NCBI RefSeq assembly: GCF_005696555.1
Contig: NZ_CP040005.1
Span: 2,108,001 to 2,172,000, forward strand
From: Actinomyces sp. oral taxon 171 str. F0337
GTDB taxonomy: Bacteria > Actinomycetota > Actinomycetes > Actinomycetales > Actinomycetaceae
Length of the DNA stretch: 64,000 bases
Direction: 5' to 3'
The notes beneath the pieces are model-generated. The model was not told where the DNA came from. It saw only the letters and a list, made by a program, of their open reading frames with translations, and did not search any database. The translations under genes and the position numbers were made by a program. Of this stretch, positions 36,357-46,843 are shown piece after piece (positions within the stretch are counted from its first letter, which is position 1; each line of letters begins with the position of its first letter).

Positions 36357-37115
36357 TCAGACGAGCTTGTTCTCCACGAGCCAGGCGGCGAGCTCTCGGC
36401 CCGCCTCGCCGGCGTCGGTGCGGATGATGCCGGCCTCGCGGGCGGGTCGGGCCTCGTCGTCGACGACTGCGACGGCCGGTTCGGCGATCTGGAGGCCGAG
36501 CCCGGAGGCGTCCCAGAAGTCGATGGGCTTCTTCTTCGCGGCGCGCATGGCGGCGAAGTTGGGGTAGCGGGGCTCGTTGGCCTGATCGGTGACGCTGACG
36601 AGCGCGGGCAGCGGAGCGCTGAGGACCTCGCGGACGGTGCCCACGGTGCGGGTGACGGTCACGGCGCCGCCGTCGACCTCGAGGTGGTTGGCAAGCGTCA
36701 GGGCCGGACGGTGCAGGGCGGCGGCCAGGGCACCGGGCAGCATGGAGGTCATGGAGTCCAGGGAGGCCATTCCGGTGACGACCAGGTCGACCTCACCGAT
36801 GCGCTCGATGGCGTTGGCCAGGACCCGGGCGGTGGTGACGACGTCGGCTCCGGCCAGGTCGTCGTCGGCGACGACGACCCCGGAGTCGGCGCCCATCTGC
36901 AGGGCACGACGCACCCCGTCCTCAGCGTCCTCAGGTCCCATGGTCAGTGCGATAACCTCGCCGTCGGCCTCCTCGGCCAGACAGACGGCGGCCTCGACGG
37001 CGTTCTCGTCGAGCTCGTTGAGGACGTCCTCCTCGCCGCGCACGAGCCGACCGTCCTCGATACGACGCTCGGACTGCACGTCGGGAACGTGCTTGATGCA
37101 GACCACGATTCTCAT
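36357..37115 (-). CDS. etfB: Electron transfer flavoprotein, beta subunit (EtfB/FixA)
   Basis: Beta subunit that binds AMP in the ETF dimer with EtfA. The start is set at the ATG at 37115 (MRIVVCIKHVPDVQSERR), which is the canonical EtfB N-terminus. An in-frame start at 37166 would add 17 unconserved residues. The 252-residue product has LNELDENAVEAAVCLAEEAD and the nucleotide-binding GPEDAEDGVRRALQMGADSG. It also has VVTGMASLDSMTSMLPGALA (the beta-subunit signature). The upstream region has two palindromes that are good candidates for repressor sites. Confidence 0.95.
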   Translation of the reverse strand: MRIVVCIKHVPDVQSERRIEDGRLVRGEEDVLNELDENAVEAAVCLAEEADGEVIALTMGPEDAEDGVRRALQMGADSGVVVADDDLAGADVVTTARVLANAIERIGEVDLVVTGMASLDSMTSMLPGALAAALHRPALTLANHLEVDGGAVTVTRTVGTVREVLSAPLPALVSVTDQANEPRYPNFAAMRAAKKKPIDFWDASGLGLQIAEPAVAVVDDEARPAREAGIIRTDAGEAGRELAAWLVENKLV

Positions 37116-37150
37116 GGGCTCAAGGTTGCCATAACAGCGGCATCTCACCA

Positions 37151-37184
37151 CTGAGCGCTCAGTCACCCTGACACGGTGTCAGGG
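37151..37184. promoter_or_regulatory. Two adjacent palindromes upstream of etfB
   Basis: CTGAGCGCTCAG (37151-37162) is a perfect 12-bp palindrome. CCCTGACAC-G-GTGTCAGGG (37166-37184) is a second, with 9-bp arms. They lie 36 and 51 bp upstream of the etfB ATG and about 150 bp before the glgX start. The TGACAC/GTGTCA arms look like TetR-family sites. The regulator is not in this window. Confidence 0.55.
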
Positions 37185-37330
37185 CGATGATCGGGATGAC
37201 GGAATGATGGCGACGCCATCGCGCCGGGGTGTCTGAACGCGCCCCTGAACGCGACGCGGCGCACTCCCACGAGGGAGACCTCACTGCCCCTCAAGTGGTA
37301 GCAACCAGCAGCCGCCAGGACAATGGGCCC

Positions 37331-39724
37331 ATGTCTTCGATGCCAGAGCCCGCTCCAGCACCGCGCGCCGAGCTGCCAGCAGCTCCTGACCACGGCCTGG
37401 GCGTCGCTCTGAACGGAGACGGGGCGGACTTCGCGGTCCACGCCCCGCACGCAACGGCCGTGGACCTGTGCCTGCTGACCACGGATGCCGACGGCGCCGT
37501 GGTGGACGAGACCCGGATCGGGATGCACGGGCCCTCGCGGGGCCTGTGGAGCGCCCACGTTCCCGGAGTCGGAGCCGGCCAGCGCTACGGCTACCGCGTC
37601 CACGGGCCCTGGAACCCGCATGAGGGTCTGCTCTACAACCCCCGCAAGCTGCTGCTGGACCCTTACGCCCGCGCCCTGGATGGCCGAGTGGACCTGGGGC
37701 CGGCCCTCTACGCCCACGAGGTCACTGACGACCTGGTTCCGGCGGCCGAGCCGTGGCTGCCCTCTCACCTGGACTCGGCGGGCAGCACCGCCGTCGGCGT
37801 GGTCACCGGTGATACCTTCCCGGTGGTTCCGGGGCCACGCGTGCCTCGCGAGCGCACCATCATCTACGAGGCCCACGTCAAGGGCCTGACCTACAAGCTT
37901 CCCGGTGTGCCCGAGAAGCTGCGCGGCACCTACGCGGGGCTGGCCCACTCGGTGACGGTCGAGCACCTCAAGGGCCTGGGGATCACCACGATCGAGCTGC
38001 TGCCGATCCACGCCTCGGTGACCGAGCCCTTCCTGACCAAGCGGGGCCTGACCAACTACTGGGGCTACTCCACGCTCAGCTACTTCGCCCCCGAGCCCTC
38101 CTACGCCACGGCCGCGGCACGTGCGGCGGGCCCGCAGGCGGTCCTGGACGAGGTGCGCGGCATGGTCTCCATGCTCCACGAGGCCGGCCTGGAGGTCGTG
38201 CTCGACGTCGTCTACAACCACACCTGCGAGGGCGGTGTTGACGGCCCCTCCTTAAGCCTGCGCGGCCTGGACAACCTGGACTACTACCTGCACGCCCCCT
38301 ACCTGCCGGCGCAGTACATGGACGTCACCGGCACCGGCAACACGGTGGACTTCCGGGCCACGGGGGCGATTCGGCTGGTCCTGGACTCGCTGCGCTACTG
38401 GGTCACCGAGGTCGGCGTCGACGGCTTCCGCTTCGACCTGGCGACCACCCTTGGGCGCCATGCCGCGGAGTTCTCGCCGCGCCACCCGCTGCTCACGGCG
38501 ATCGCCACCGACCCGGTCCTCAGCACCGTCAAGCTCATCAGCGAGCCCTGGGACGTGGGGCCCGGCGGCTGGCGCACCGGCCAGTTCCCCGAGCCCTTCC
38601 AGGACTGGAACGACCACTTCCGCGACACCACGCGCTCCTTCTGGCTGCATGACGCCTCGGAGATCTCCAAGGGCCGTCTGGGCTCGGACCTGCGAGACCT
38701 GGCGACGCGCCTGTCGGGCAGTGCGGACCTGTTCAGCCACGGGGAGTTCCCCGGCGGTCGCGGCCCGCTGGGCTCGGTCAACTTCGTGGCGGCGCACGAC
38801 GGCTTCACCCTGCGTGACCTGGTGGTCTACGACCACAAGCACAATCTGGCCAACAAGGAGGACAACCGAGACGGCAACTCCAACAACCGTTCCTGGAACC
38901 ACGGTTTCGAGGGAGACGTCGTCGAGGGCATCAACGGTGGCCCGATCGAGGTGCTGCGCCGCCGGTCGATGCGCAACCTGCTGGCCACGGTGCTGCTGAG
39001 CGCCGGCACCCCCATGCTGGTGGCCGGCGACGAGATGGGACGCACCCAGCAGGGCAACAACAACTGCTACTGCCAGGACTCCGTGCTCTCCTGGGTGGAC
39101 TGGAACCTGGAGGTCTGGCAGCGCGATCTGGTCGCCACAGCACGCTTCCTCATCCATCTGCGCCAGACCCACCCGGTGGCGCGCCCCTCGCGTTTTGCGA
39201 CCGGGCAGGTCCTCGAGGGCGACACGATCCCGGACCTGGCCTGGTACCGGGCGGACGCCGTACCGATGGACGGGGACTCCTGGCACGATCCGCACACTCG
39301 CGTGGTCCAGATGCTGCGCTCGGGCCACCCCTGGAACGACGACGACATGCTCGTGGTCATCAACGGCGCCCTGGACCAGGTCGACGTCGTCCTGCCCGAG
39401 GGGCGCGGGACCGACTGGCACCTGTCCTGGGACTCGACCTGGGCGGTCCCCCAGCCTCATACCGCCCCCTTCTCCCAGGCGCGGCGGGTGAGCCGCAGCC
39501 CCCAGGACGCGGAGGCCGATGTCATCATCGAGACGGACAACTCTGGTGAGGTGAAGGACGTCAGGACCGTGACCGGCAGCGCTGACGGCCACACCGCTGA
39601 GAGTCTCACTGACTGTCATCAGGACCGTCCGGGCGACACGACGATGCTGGAGCCGCTGTCCCTACGGGTCTACTTCTCCGGTGAGCCGCTCGAGAACCTG
39701 ACCCCGGGCACCGAGACGGACTGA
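37331..39724 (+). CDS. glgX: Glycogen debranching enzyme GlgX/TreX (GH13)
   Basis: Hydrolyses alpha-1,6 branches of phosphorylase-limited glycogen. The 797-residue product has the N-terminal CBM48-like region followed by the GH13 barrel. The nucleophile Asp is in [20 protein letters not shown] and the acid/base Glu in [40 protein letters not shown] holds the late conserved Asp. The ATG at 37331 ([11 protein letters not shown]) is chosen, and [24 protein letters not shown] family homology begins just after it. A GTG at 37229 would give a longer, less likely form. It heads the glycogen region and lies opposite etfB. Confidence 0.93.
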   Translation: MSSMPEPAPAPRAELPAAPDHGLGVALNGDGADFAVHAPHATAVDLCLLTTDADGAVVDETRIGMHGPSRGLWSAHVPGVGAGQRYGYRVHGPWNPHEGLLYNPRKLLLDPYARALDGRVDLGPALYAHEVTDDLVPAAEPWLPSHLDSAGSTAVGVVTGDTFPVVPGPRVPRERTIIYEAHVKGLTYKLPGVPEKLRGTYAGLAHSVTVEHLKGLGITTIELLPIHASVTEPFLTKRGLTNYWGYSTLSYFAPEPSYATAAARAAGPQAVLDEVRGMVSMLHEAGLEVVLDVVYNHTCEGGVDGPSLSLRGLDNLDYYLHAPYLPAQYMDVTGTGNTVDFRATGAIRLVLDSLRYWVTEVGVDGFRFDLATTLGRHAAEFSPRHPLLTAIATDPVLSTVKLISEPWDVGPGGWRTGQFPEPFQDWNDHFRDTTRSFWLHDASEISKGRLGSDLRDLATRLSGSADLFSHGEFPGGRGPLGSVNFVAAHDGFTLRDLVVYDHKHNLANKEDNRDGNSNNRSWNHGFEGDVVEGINGGPIEVLRRRSMRNLLATVLLSAGTPMLVAGDEMGRTQQGNNNCYCQDSVLSWVDWNLEVWQRDLVATARFLIHLRQTHPVARPSRFATGQVLEGDTIPDLAWYRADAVPMDGDSWHDPHTRVVQMLRSGHPWNDDDMLVVINGALDQVDVVLPEGRGTDWHLSWDSTWAVPQPHTAPFSQARRVSRSPQDAEADVIIETDNSGEVKDVRTVTGSADGHTAESLTDCHQDRPGDTTMLEPLSLRVYFSGEPLENLTPGTETD

Positions 39725-39795
39725 GCCGCACCGGCACTCAGGCGGAGCAGACCGCCATCAGTCCGCTGCGCAACCGCACCCCCTAGGATGAGGTT

Positions 39796-40908
39796 ATGAC
39801 TCAGACCCCCACCGCGGCCGAGGAGGCCCTGGCCAACGCCACCAATGACGCCTCCCTGGCCCGATCGATCGCCCGCTCCGCCGAGATCGAGGCCGATATC
39901 GCCGTCAACCCCGGCCGCTACCGGATGTTCACCGGGGTCCGTCCCACCGGGAACATGCACCTGGGCCACTACTTCGGCACCATGCACTCCTGGAAGACGA
40001 TCCAGGACGCGGGCGTGGACACCTGGATCCTCGTGGCCGACTACCAGGTCATCACCGACCGCGACGGCGTCGGCCCCATTCGCGAGCGGGTCCTGTCCCT
40101 GGTCACCGACGCCCTGGCGGTGGGCGTGGACCCGCAGCGCTCGACGATCTTCGCCCACTCGGCGGTCCCGGCCCAGAACCAGCTGATGCTGCCCTTCCTG
40201 TCCCTGGTCACCGAGTCCGAGCTGCACCGCAACCCGACGGTGAAGTCCGAGCTGGAGGCCACCGACGGGCGGGCCATGAGCGGCCTGCTGCTCACCTACC
40301 CGGTCCACCAGGCCACCGACATCCTCTTCTGCCAGGCCAATCTCGTCCCCGTGGGCAAGGACCAGCTCCCCCACCTGGAGCAGGCCCGGCTCATCGCCCA
40401 GCGCTTCGACAAGCGCTACGGGCGGGCCGTCAAGGAGCACCCGGTCTTCCGCCGCCCTGAGGCGCTGCTCAGCGAGGCCCCAATGCTGCTGGGCCTGGAC
40501 GGGGAGAAGATGAGCAAGTCGCGCCGCAACACGATCGAGCTGCGGATGAGCGCCGATGAGACCGCCAAGGCCCTCAAGAAGGCCAAGACGGACTCCGAGC
40601 GCGTCATCACCTACGACCCGGTCAACCGGCCGGAGGTCTCCAACCTGTTGATGCTGGCCTCCCTGTGCGGGGCCGGCACCCCCGAGGAGATCGCCGAGCG
40701 CATCGGTGACGGCGGCGCGGGCACGCTCAAGAAGGTCACCACGGAGGCAGTCAACGAGTTCTTCGCCCCCATCCGGGCCCGTCGCGCCGAGCTGGCGGCC
40801 AACGAGGACTACCTCCTGGACGTGCTGGGGCAAGGTAATGCCCGGGCCAACGAGGTCGCGACCAGGACGCTCGACGACGTCCGCACCGCCATGCAGATGA
40901 ACTACTGA
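39796..40908 (+). CDS. trpS: Tryptophanyl-tRNA synthetase
   Basis: Charges tRNA-Trp with tryptophan in the cytoplasm. The 370-residue class I synthetase has the HIGH-type motif HLGHYFGTM near residue 54 and GEKMSKSRRNTIEL near residue 236 (KMSKS). The block TDILFCQANLVPVGKDQLPH is typical of TrpS. It is interposed between glgX and glgE, both glycogen genes, with a strong hairpin after it, so it is probably its own transcription unit. Nothing unusual in length or motifs. Confidence 0.97.
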   Translation: MTQTPTAAEEALANATNDASLARSIARSAEIEADIAVNPGRYRMFTGVRPTGNMHLGHYFGTMHSWKTIQDAGVDTWILVADYQVITDRDGVGPIRERVLSLVTDALAVGVDPQRSTIFAHSAVPAQNQLMLPFLSLVTESELHRNPTVKSELEATDGRAMSGLLLTYPVHQATDILFCQANLVPVGKDQLPHLEQARLIAQRFDKRYGRAVKEHPVFRRPEALLSEAPMLLGLDGEKMSKSRRNTIELRMSADETAKALKKAKTDSERVITYDPVNRPEVSNLLMLASLCGAGTPEEIAERIGDGGAGTLKKVTTEAVNEFFAPIRARRAELAANEDYLLDVLGQGNARANEVATRTLDDVRTAMQMNY

Positions 40909-40946
40909 CGGCCTTTCTGCCGCTGAGCCCGCAGGCTCAACCGCAT

Positions 40947-40983
40947 GATCGGCCCGGTTCGCGACGCGCGTACCGGGCCGATC
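40947..40983. terminator. Terminator hairpin after trpS
   Basis: Perfect 12-bp arms GATCGGCCCGGT and ACCGGGCCGATC around a 13-nt loop, just downstream of the trpS stop. It separates trpS from glgE, whose start lies about 20 bp beyond it. A smaller hairpin (TGAGCC-CGCA-GGCTCA, 40924-40939) precedes it. Confidence 0.7.
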
Positions 40984-41003
40984 CGCGCCCTGCGAGCCGA
41001 CAT

Positions 41004-43199
41004 GTGACTCAGGTCGTTTCTCACCGTAGTCTTGCCCCTGTGACTCCGAACACGACGCCGAAGGCCGGCAAGAAGCAGTCCACCCGTCCCTCCAAGTCCT
41101 CTGCCGCTCCCACCGATGCATCTGCCCAGGGCACCGGGACGGAGGCCACACCATCGGTCCCGTCCGCGACCTCTGCGGCTCCGCAGCCGGCCCCGTTCTC
41201 GCTGATCGGCCGGATCCCGGTGATCGAGGTCTTCCCCGTCGTCGAGGATGGGCGCTGGCCGGCCAAGGCGGTCGTCGGCGAGGTCATCCCGATCCGCGCC
41301 ACCGTCTTCCGCGAGGGGCACGACCGCTACGGCGCCACCGCGGTGCTGGTGCGTCCCGACGGCACTGACGGCCCCAGTGCCCGGATGCACGACATCGCCC
41401 CGGGCCTGGACCGCTATGAGGCCTCCCTGGCGCCCGATGCCCCTGGGGACTGGCGCTTCCGCGTCGAGGGGTGGTCGGACCCGTACGCCACTTGGAGTCA
41501 CGACGCCGGCATCAAGGTGCCCGCCGGCATCGACGTCGAGCTCATGCTGGAGGAGGGCGCCAGGGTCCTGGACCGGGCCGCGGTCATCGAGGGACGGGAC
41601 GAGGAGGGCCTCAAGGCCCTCAACGACGCCGTGTGGATCATGCGGGACCCCTCCAACCCCGTGGCCGACCGCCTGGCTGCGGGCCTGTCCGACTCGGTCA
41701 AGACCGCCCTGGAGCGACTGCCGCTGCGCGACCACGTCTCCCCCTCCGCCGAGTACCCCCTCCAGGTGGACCGCGAGCGCGCCCTGACCGGCTCCTGGTA
41801 TGAGATCTTCCCGCGCTCGCTGGGCTCGGGGGCCGGCGAGGACGGTACCTGGCACTCGGGGACGCTGCGCAGCGCGACCGAGCGACTGGACCGCATCGCG
41901 GCCATGGGCTTCGACGTCCTCTACCTCACGCCCATCTCCCCCATCGGCCTGACCAACCGCAAGGGCCGCAACAACACTCTGACGGCCCGTCCCGGCGACC
42001 CCGGCTCCCCCTACGGCATCGGTTCCCCCGACGGTGGTCACGACGCGATCCACCCCGACCTGGGCACCTTCGAGGACTTCGACGCCCTGGTGGCGCGCTC
42101 GCGCGAGCTGGGCATGGAGGTGGCCCTGGACCTGGCGCTCCAGTGCTCCCCGGACCACCCGTGGGTGACGGAGCACCCCGAGTGGTTCACGGTCCTGGCC
42201 GACGGCTCCATCGCCTACGCCGAGAACCCGCCCAAGAAGTACCAGGACATCTATCCGCTCAACTTCGACAACGACCCCGAGGGCATCTATCAGGCGATCC
42301 TGGAGGTCGTGCGTACCTGGATCGCGCACGGAGTGACGATCTTCCGGGTGGACAACCCCCACACCAAGCCTCTGCCCTTCTGGCAGCGGCTCATCGCCGA
42401 GATCCACGCCGAGTCCCGCGACGTGCTGTTCCTGGCCGAGGCCTTCACCCGCCCGGCCATGATGCGCACCCTGGGCATGATCGGCTTCCACCAGTCCTAC
42501 ACCTACTTCGCCTGGCGCAACACCAAGGAAGAGCTCATCGAGTACATGATGGAGCTCAGCAAGGACACCGCCCACCTGCTGCGTCCGGCCTTCTGGCCCA
42601 CGACGCACGACATCCTCACCCCCTTCATGACCAACGGGAAGGTGCCGGCCTTCAAGCTGCGCGCCGTGCTGGCGGCCACGCTCTCACCGACCTGGGGCAT
42701 CTACTCGGGCTACGAGCTGGCCGAGTCCACGCCGCGCCCGGGCTACGAGGAGCAGATCGACAACGAGAAGTACGAGTTCAAGCCGCGTGACTTCGCGGCC
42801 GCTCGCCGCAACGGCATCGAGGACCTCCTCACGCGCCTCAACGCCGCCCGGGCGGCCCACCCGGCGCTGCGCCAGCTGCGGGACATCTACTTCCACCCCA
42901 CGAGCGATGACCAGATCATCGCCTACTCCAAGCGGGTGGACGCCTTCCACAACCCCACGGGCAAGGACGACGTCATCCTGACGGTGGTCAACCTCGACCC
43001 GCACGGAGCACGGGCAGGCGAGGTCTACCTCAACCTGGAGGCCCTGGGCCTGCCGGGCTGGGTCGATGCCTCGCGCCCAGTGGTCAAGGTGAGCGACGAG
43101 CTCACCGGCGCGAGCTACGAGTGGTCGGGGCAGAACTATGTGCGTCTCGACCCCTTCGCCGGGCAGGCCGCTCACGTCTTCTCCGTGGAGCCGCTGTGA
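41004..43199 (+). CDS. glgE: Alpha-1,4-glucan:maltose-1-phosphate maltosyltransferase GlgE (GH13_3)
   Basis: Extends alpha-1,4-glucan by transferring maltose from maltose 1-phosphate. It is the key step of the GlgE pathway. The 731-residue product opens with a Ser/Thr/Ala-rich tail. It then has the GlgE N-domain (RIPVIEVFPVVEDGRWPAKA). The barrel has the nucleophile in TIFRVDNPHTKPLPFW and the acid/base in DVLFLAEAFTRPAM. The NPHTKP motif is diagnostic. A GTG at 41004 is used; GTG 41040 is possible. The stop overlaps the treS GTG by four bases (GTGA, 43196-43199), so the genes are coupled. Confidence 0.95.
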   Translation: MTQVVSHRSLAPVTPNTTPKAGKKQSTRPSKSSAAPTDASAQGTGTEATPSVPSATSAAPQPAPFSLIGRIPVIEVFPVVEDGRWPAKAVVGEVIPIRATVFREGHDRYGATAVLVRPDGTDGPSARMHDIAPGLDRYEASLAPDAPGDWRFRVEGWSDPYATWSHDAGIKVPAGIDVELMLEEGARVLDRAAVIEGRDEEGLKALNDAVWIMRDPSNPVADRLAAGLSDSVKTALERLPLRDHVSPSAEYPLQVDRERALTGSWYEIFPRSLGSGAGEDGTWHSGTLRSATERLDRIAAMGFDVLYLTPISPIGLTNRKGRNNTLTARPGDPGSPYGIGSPDGGHDAIHPDLGTFEDFDALVARSRELGMEVALDLALQCSPDHPWVTEHPEWFTVLADGSIAYAENPPKKYQDIYPLNFDNDPEGIYQAILEVVRTWIAHGVTIFRVDNPHTKPLPFWQRLIAEIHAESRDVLFLAEAFTRPAMMRTLGMIGFHQSYTYFAWRNTKEELIEYMMELSKDTAHLLRPAFWPTTHDILTPFMTNGKVPAFKLRAVLAATLSPTWGIYSGYELAESTPRPGYEEQIDNEKYEFKPRDFAAARRNGIEDLLTRLNAARAAHPALRQLRDIYFHPTSDDQIIAYSKRVDAFHNPTGKDDVILTVVNLDPHGARAGEVYLNLEALGLPGWVDASRPVVKVSDELTGASYEWSGQNYVRLDPFAGQAAHVFSVEPL

Positions 43200-45133
43200 G
43201 CACCGATCCGATGAGCACTGCCCCGATGCCCACCGGCAGCAAGGTTCCGGCCGCGGTGCCTGCCGGAACCTTCAGCCAGCCTGCGGCGGGCGTCCCCGTC
43301 ACAGCCCCTGTGGCGGCTCAGATGACGGCGATCCCCACCCCTAGCGGCGGGATCCCCATGCCGCTGGCGGTGGCTCCGCCGATCCCCGGGGTGCCGGCCC
43401 TGCCGGCTCAGGCCCGCCCCGGCCTGAGCCCGGACCCCGAGTGGTTCCGCACTGCGGTCTTCTACGAGGCGCTGCTGCGCTCCTTCGCGGACTCCGACGG
43501 CGACGGCGTCGGGGACCTGCGCGGGCTCATCTCCCGGCTGGACTACCTGGCGTGGCTGGGCGTCGACTGCGTGTGGATCCCGCCCTTCTACCCCTCTCCC
43601 ATCCGTGACGGCGGCTACGACATCTCCGACTACACGGCCATCGACCCGCGCTACGGGACGATGGAGGACTTCCGGGAGCTGGTCCACCAGGCCCACCAGC
43701 GCGGGATCCGCATCGTCATCGACATGGTCGTCAACCACACCTCGGACGCCCACCCGTGGTTCCAGGCCTCCCGCTCGGACCCCGAGGGTCCTTACGGGGA
43801 CTTCTACGTGTGGGCCGACGACGACTCCGGCTACGACGACGCCCGCATCATCTTCGTGGACACCGAGGAGTCCAACTGGGCCTACGACGTCGAGCGCGGC
43901 CAGTTCTACTGGCACCGCTTCTTCTCCCACCAGCCCGATCTCAACTACCGCAACCCTGCGGTCATCGAGGCGATCCACGACGTCATCCGCTTCTGGGCGC
44001 GCACCGGGGTGGATGGCTTCCGTCTCGACGCCATCCCCTACCTGACCGAGTCGGAGGGCACCAGCTGCGAGAACCTGCCCGGCACCCACGAGATCATCGC
44101 TGGGATCCGCGAGATGCTCGACCGGGAGTTCCCCGGGACCATCACGCTGGCCGAGGCCAACCAGTGGCCCGAGGACGTCGTGGAGTACTTCGGCACCGAG
44201 GAGGCGCCAGAGTGCACCATGTGCTTCCACTTCCCGGTCATGCCGCGCATCTTCTACGCGTTGCGGCAGGGCTCGGCCGAGGCCATCCGCTGGGTGCTGG
44301 AGAAGACCCCCGACATTCCCGCTCACGGGCAGTGGGGGACCTTCCTGCGCAACCACGATGAGCTGACCCTGGAGATGGTCACCGACGCCGAGCGCGACCA
44401 GATGTACGCCTGGTACGCCCCCGAGGAGCGCATGCGCGCCAACATCGGGATCCGACGCCGACTGGCGCCGCTCCTGGACGCCTCACGCGCCGAGGTGGAG
44501 CTGGCCTACGCCCTGCTCCTGTCGCTGCCGGGCAGTCCCTGCCTCTACTACGGCGACGAGATCGGCATGGGTGAGAACATCTGGCTTGAGGACCGCGACG
44601 CCGTGCGCACCCCCATGCAGTGGGACGACTCCCCCAACATGGGTTTCTCCTCCGTGGTCGATCCCGGTGCGTTGACGCTTCCGCTCATCCAGGCCCCCGG
44701 CTACGCGCACCTGACGGTGGCCACCGAGATGGCCCGGCCGGACTCGCTGCTGCACTTCACTCGGCGGATCCTGCACCTGCGCCGCGCCCACCCCGTACTG
44801 GGGCGCGGGAGCTTCCTGCTGCGCCCCACCAGTGACGACGCCGTCCTGGCGCACACGCGTTGCGACGAGGCCGCGGTGGAGGGGGCCGAGACCCTCCTGT
44901 GCGTCGCCAACCTCTCCTCCACCCCCCGATCGGTGACGATCGAGGTTCCCGAGCTGGCGGGCAAGGGCACCACGGACCTGTTCGGGGGCTGCGCCTTCCC
45001 TCCCGTCGACGACCGCGGCCGCCTCACCCTGACGCTGGGTGCGCGCGGATACTACTGGCTGTCCGTCGACAGGACCGACCCCGACGACGCCCCTGAGGGC
45101 GATCACGAGAACCACCCGACCGAGGAAGTCTGA
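43196..45133 (+). CDS. treS: Trehalose synthase TreS (maltose alpha-D-glucosyltransferase, GH13)
   Basis: Interconverts maltose and trehalose, and with maltokinase channels trehalose toward maltose 1-phosphate. The product is about 645 residues from the GTG at 43196, which overlaps the glgE stop; an in-frame ATG lies five codons downstream. After a Pro/Ala-rich N-terminal tail it has the TreS barrel: WFRTAVFYEALLRSFADSDG, then GVDGFRLDAIPYLTESEGTS (nucleophile Asp) and ITLAEANQWPEDVVEYFG (acid/base Glu). FLRNHDELTLEM carries the third acid. The stop overlaps the maltokinase ATG by one base. The tail length is unusual and probably non-catalytic. Confidence 0.95.
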   Translation: MSTDPMSTAPMPTGSKVPAAVPAGTFSQPAAGVPVTAPVAAQMTAIPTPSGGIPMPLAVAPPIPGVPALPAQARPGLSPDPEWFRTAVFYEALLRSFADSDGDGVGDLRGLISRLDYLAWLGVDCVWIPPFYPSPIRDGGYDISDYTAIDPRYGTMEDFRELVHQAHQRGIRIVIDMVVNHTSDAHPWFQASRSDPEGPYGDFYVWADDDSGYDDARIIFVDTEESNWAYDVERGQFYWHRFFSHQPDLNYRNPAVIEAIHDVIRFWARTGVDGFRLDAIPYLTESEGTSCENLPGTHEIIAGIREMLDREFPGTITLAEANQWPEDVVEYFGTEEAPECTMCFHFPVMPRIFYALRQGSAEAIRWVLEKTPDIPAHGQWGTFLRNHDELTLEMVTDAERDQMYAWYAPEERMRANIGIRRRLAPLLDASRAEVELAYALLLSLPGSPCLYYGDEIGMGENIWLEDRDAVRTPMQWDDSPNMGFSSVVDPGALTLPLIQAPGYAHLTVATEMARPDSLLHFTRRILHLRRAHPVLGRGSFLLRPTSDDAVLAHTRCDEAAVEGAETLLCVANLSSTPRSVTIEVPELAGKGTTDLFGGCAFPPVDDRGRLTLTLGARGYYWLSVDRTDPDDAPEGDHENHPTEEV

Positions 45134-46755
45134 TGCCCCACGAGCCGATCTCCGCCATACCACAGCCCGCCGCACCGCAGCCCGCCACACTGCAGGAACG
45201 GTCCCTGCGCAGCGCCCAGGCGCCGTCGACCTGGCCCAGTGACGCAGATATCCTGGCGGCACTGGGACCGTGGATGCTTCAGCGGCGATGGTTCCCCCTC
45301 AAGGGGGATGCCGCACCGCCGCTGGGTTCCCTGCGCATCATCGCCTCCTGGGAGCCGGAGGCGGGGGTGCGCGACCTCGTCATCGCCGCCCTGCGGGGCA
45401 ACCAGGCCGAGACCGGTCACCATGACGGGATGGTGCTGCTGCACGTGCCCGTGGTCCTGGAGGCCGCCGAGGCGCTCGACTCCTTCGCCACCCCCGGTGA
45501 GGCCCCCGGCAACCACGGCCTGCTGGTGACCACCGGCTCTCAGGGGTCACCCACGCAGGTGGCGCTCGTCGACGGCGCCCACCACCCGGCCTTCTGGCGG
45601 GCCTGGGCCCTGAGCACGCTGAAGGCGGGCACCGTCCTGAGCGAGGCCGGAGCCCTGGCCATCGCCCAGCGGGCGCCGAGGCTGCGGGTGACCACCGGGG
45701 AGCAGTCCAACACCTCCGTCATCCTGCCGGCCCCTTCCGACCCCGCCGAGGCTCTTGGGGAGCAGGACGCCGCCACCGGTGACCTCATCGTCAAGCTCCT
45801 GCGGGTCCTGGAGCACGGGCGCAATCCCGACGTGGAGCTGTCGGTGGCCCTGGCCCGCAGCGGCTGGGACCGGGTGCCCACGCCGGTGGCCTGGTCCACC
45901 ATGACCTGGACGCGCATGGGCGGCTGCGGCCAGCCCGCCCTGGAGGAGTCCACCGACTCGGCCGTGGCCTGCAGCTTCGTCCCCCGCGCCGACGACGGCT
46001 TCGAGCTGTTCTGCTCACTGGCCTCCACCGACGACGTCGACGGACCGGTGCGGGCCCGGGCCGTGGAGCTGGCCCGGGATCTGGGACGTACGACCGCGCA
46101 GATGCACCACCACCTGGCCGCCTCCCTGGGCACGAGCCGACCGCCAACGCCGACCGAGCTCGCTGCCTCCCTGCGCAAGCGCGCCCGGTGGGCGCTGGAG
46201 GAGGTGCCCGAGCTCTCCGGGCACATCCGAGCCCTGGAGCTCAAGGTGGAGCAGACCATGGAGCGGCTTGAGGCGCTCGAGGCCCTGGAGCCGGCCACCC
46301 GCATCCACGGCGACTACCACCTGGGGCAGGTGCTTCACGAGATCGGCGGCCAGCAGCGCTGGTACGTCCTGGACTTCGAGGGCGAGCCCCTGCGCCCCCT
46401 GGCCCAGCGCTCCGACCCCGACCTGCCGGCCCGGGACGTGGCCGGCATGCTGCGCTCCTTCGACTACGCCGCCGCCGTGGGCAAGGCACCTCACCCCGAC
46501 TGGCTCCCCGCCGTGCGCTCCGCCTTCGAGGAGGGCTACCGCCTGGGACGCCAGGAGACCGGCTCGCTCACCCCGTCGCCAGCGGCATCCGGCGACCAGG
46601 AGCAGGCCGAGGCCTCGTACCAGACGGTCCTGACCTGCCTGGAGCTGGACAAGGCCCTCTACGAGGCCGTCTACGAGGCCCGTAACCGTCCCGACTGGCT
46701 GGGCATCCCCATGGCGGGGATCGAGTCGGTCCTGTCCACGCACACGGAGGGCTGA
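45133..46755 (+). CDS. mak: Maltokinase (Mak/Pep2)
   Basis: Phosphorylates maltose to maltose 1-phosphate, the GlgE substrate. The 540-residue protein has the aminoglycoside-phosphotransferase-like fold. The catalytic loop is [15 protein letters not shown] and the metal-binding motif is [16 protein letters not shown]. The late block WYVLDFEG with [15 protein letters not shown] is typical of actinobacterial maltokinases. In many species TreS and Mak are fused or form a complex. Here they are separate genes joined by a one-base overlap (TGATG). It is followed by glgB after 88 bp. Confidence 0.93.
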   Translation: MPHEPISAIPQPAAPQPATLQERSLRSAQAPSTWPSDADILAALGPWMLQRRWFPLKGDAAPPLGSLRIIASWEPEAGVRDLVIAALRGNQAETGHHDGMVLLHVPVVLEAAEALDSFATPGEAPGNHGLLVTTGSQGSPTQVALVDGAHHPAFWRAWALSTLKAGTVLSEAGALAIAQRAPRLRVTTGEQSNTSVILPAPSDPAEALGEQDAATGDLIVKLLRVLEHGRNPDVELSVALARSGWDRVPTPVAWSTMTWTRMGGCGQPALEESTDSAVACSFVPRADDGFELFCSLASTDDVDGPVRARAVELARDLGRTTAQMHHHLAASLGTSRPPTPTELAASLRKRARWALEEVPELSGHIRALELKVEQTMERLEALEALEPATRIHGDYHLGQVLHEIGGQQRWYVLDFEGEPLRPLAQRSDPDLPARDVAGMLRSFDYAAAVGKAPHPDWLPAVRSAFEEGYRLGRQETGSLTPSPAASGDQEQAEASYQTVLTCLELDKALYEAVYEARNRPDWLGIPMAGIESVLSTHTEG

Positions 46756-46843
46756 GCACGCAACGATCCTCCATCCCCCGCATTCCCATCGGTTCGACGT
46801 CCAAAAGCACCCGTTAATCACCAACGCATGGAAGAGTTGCTGT

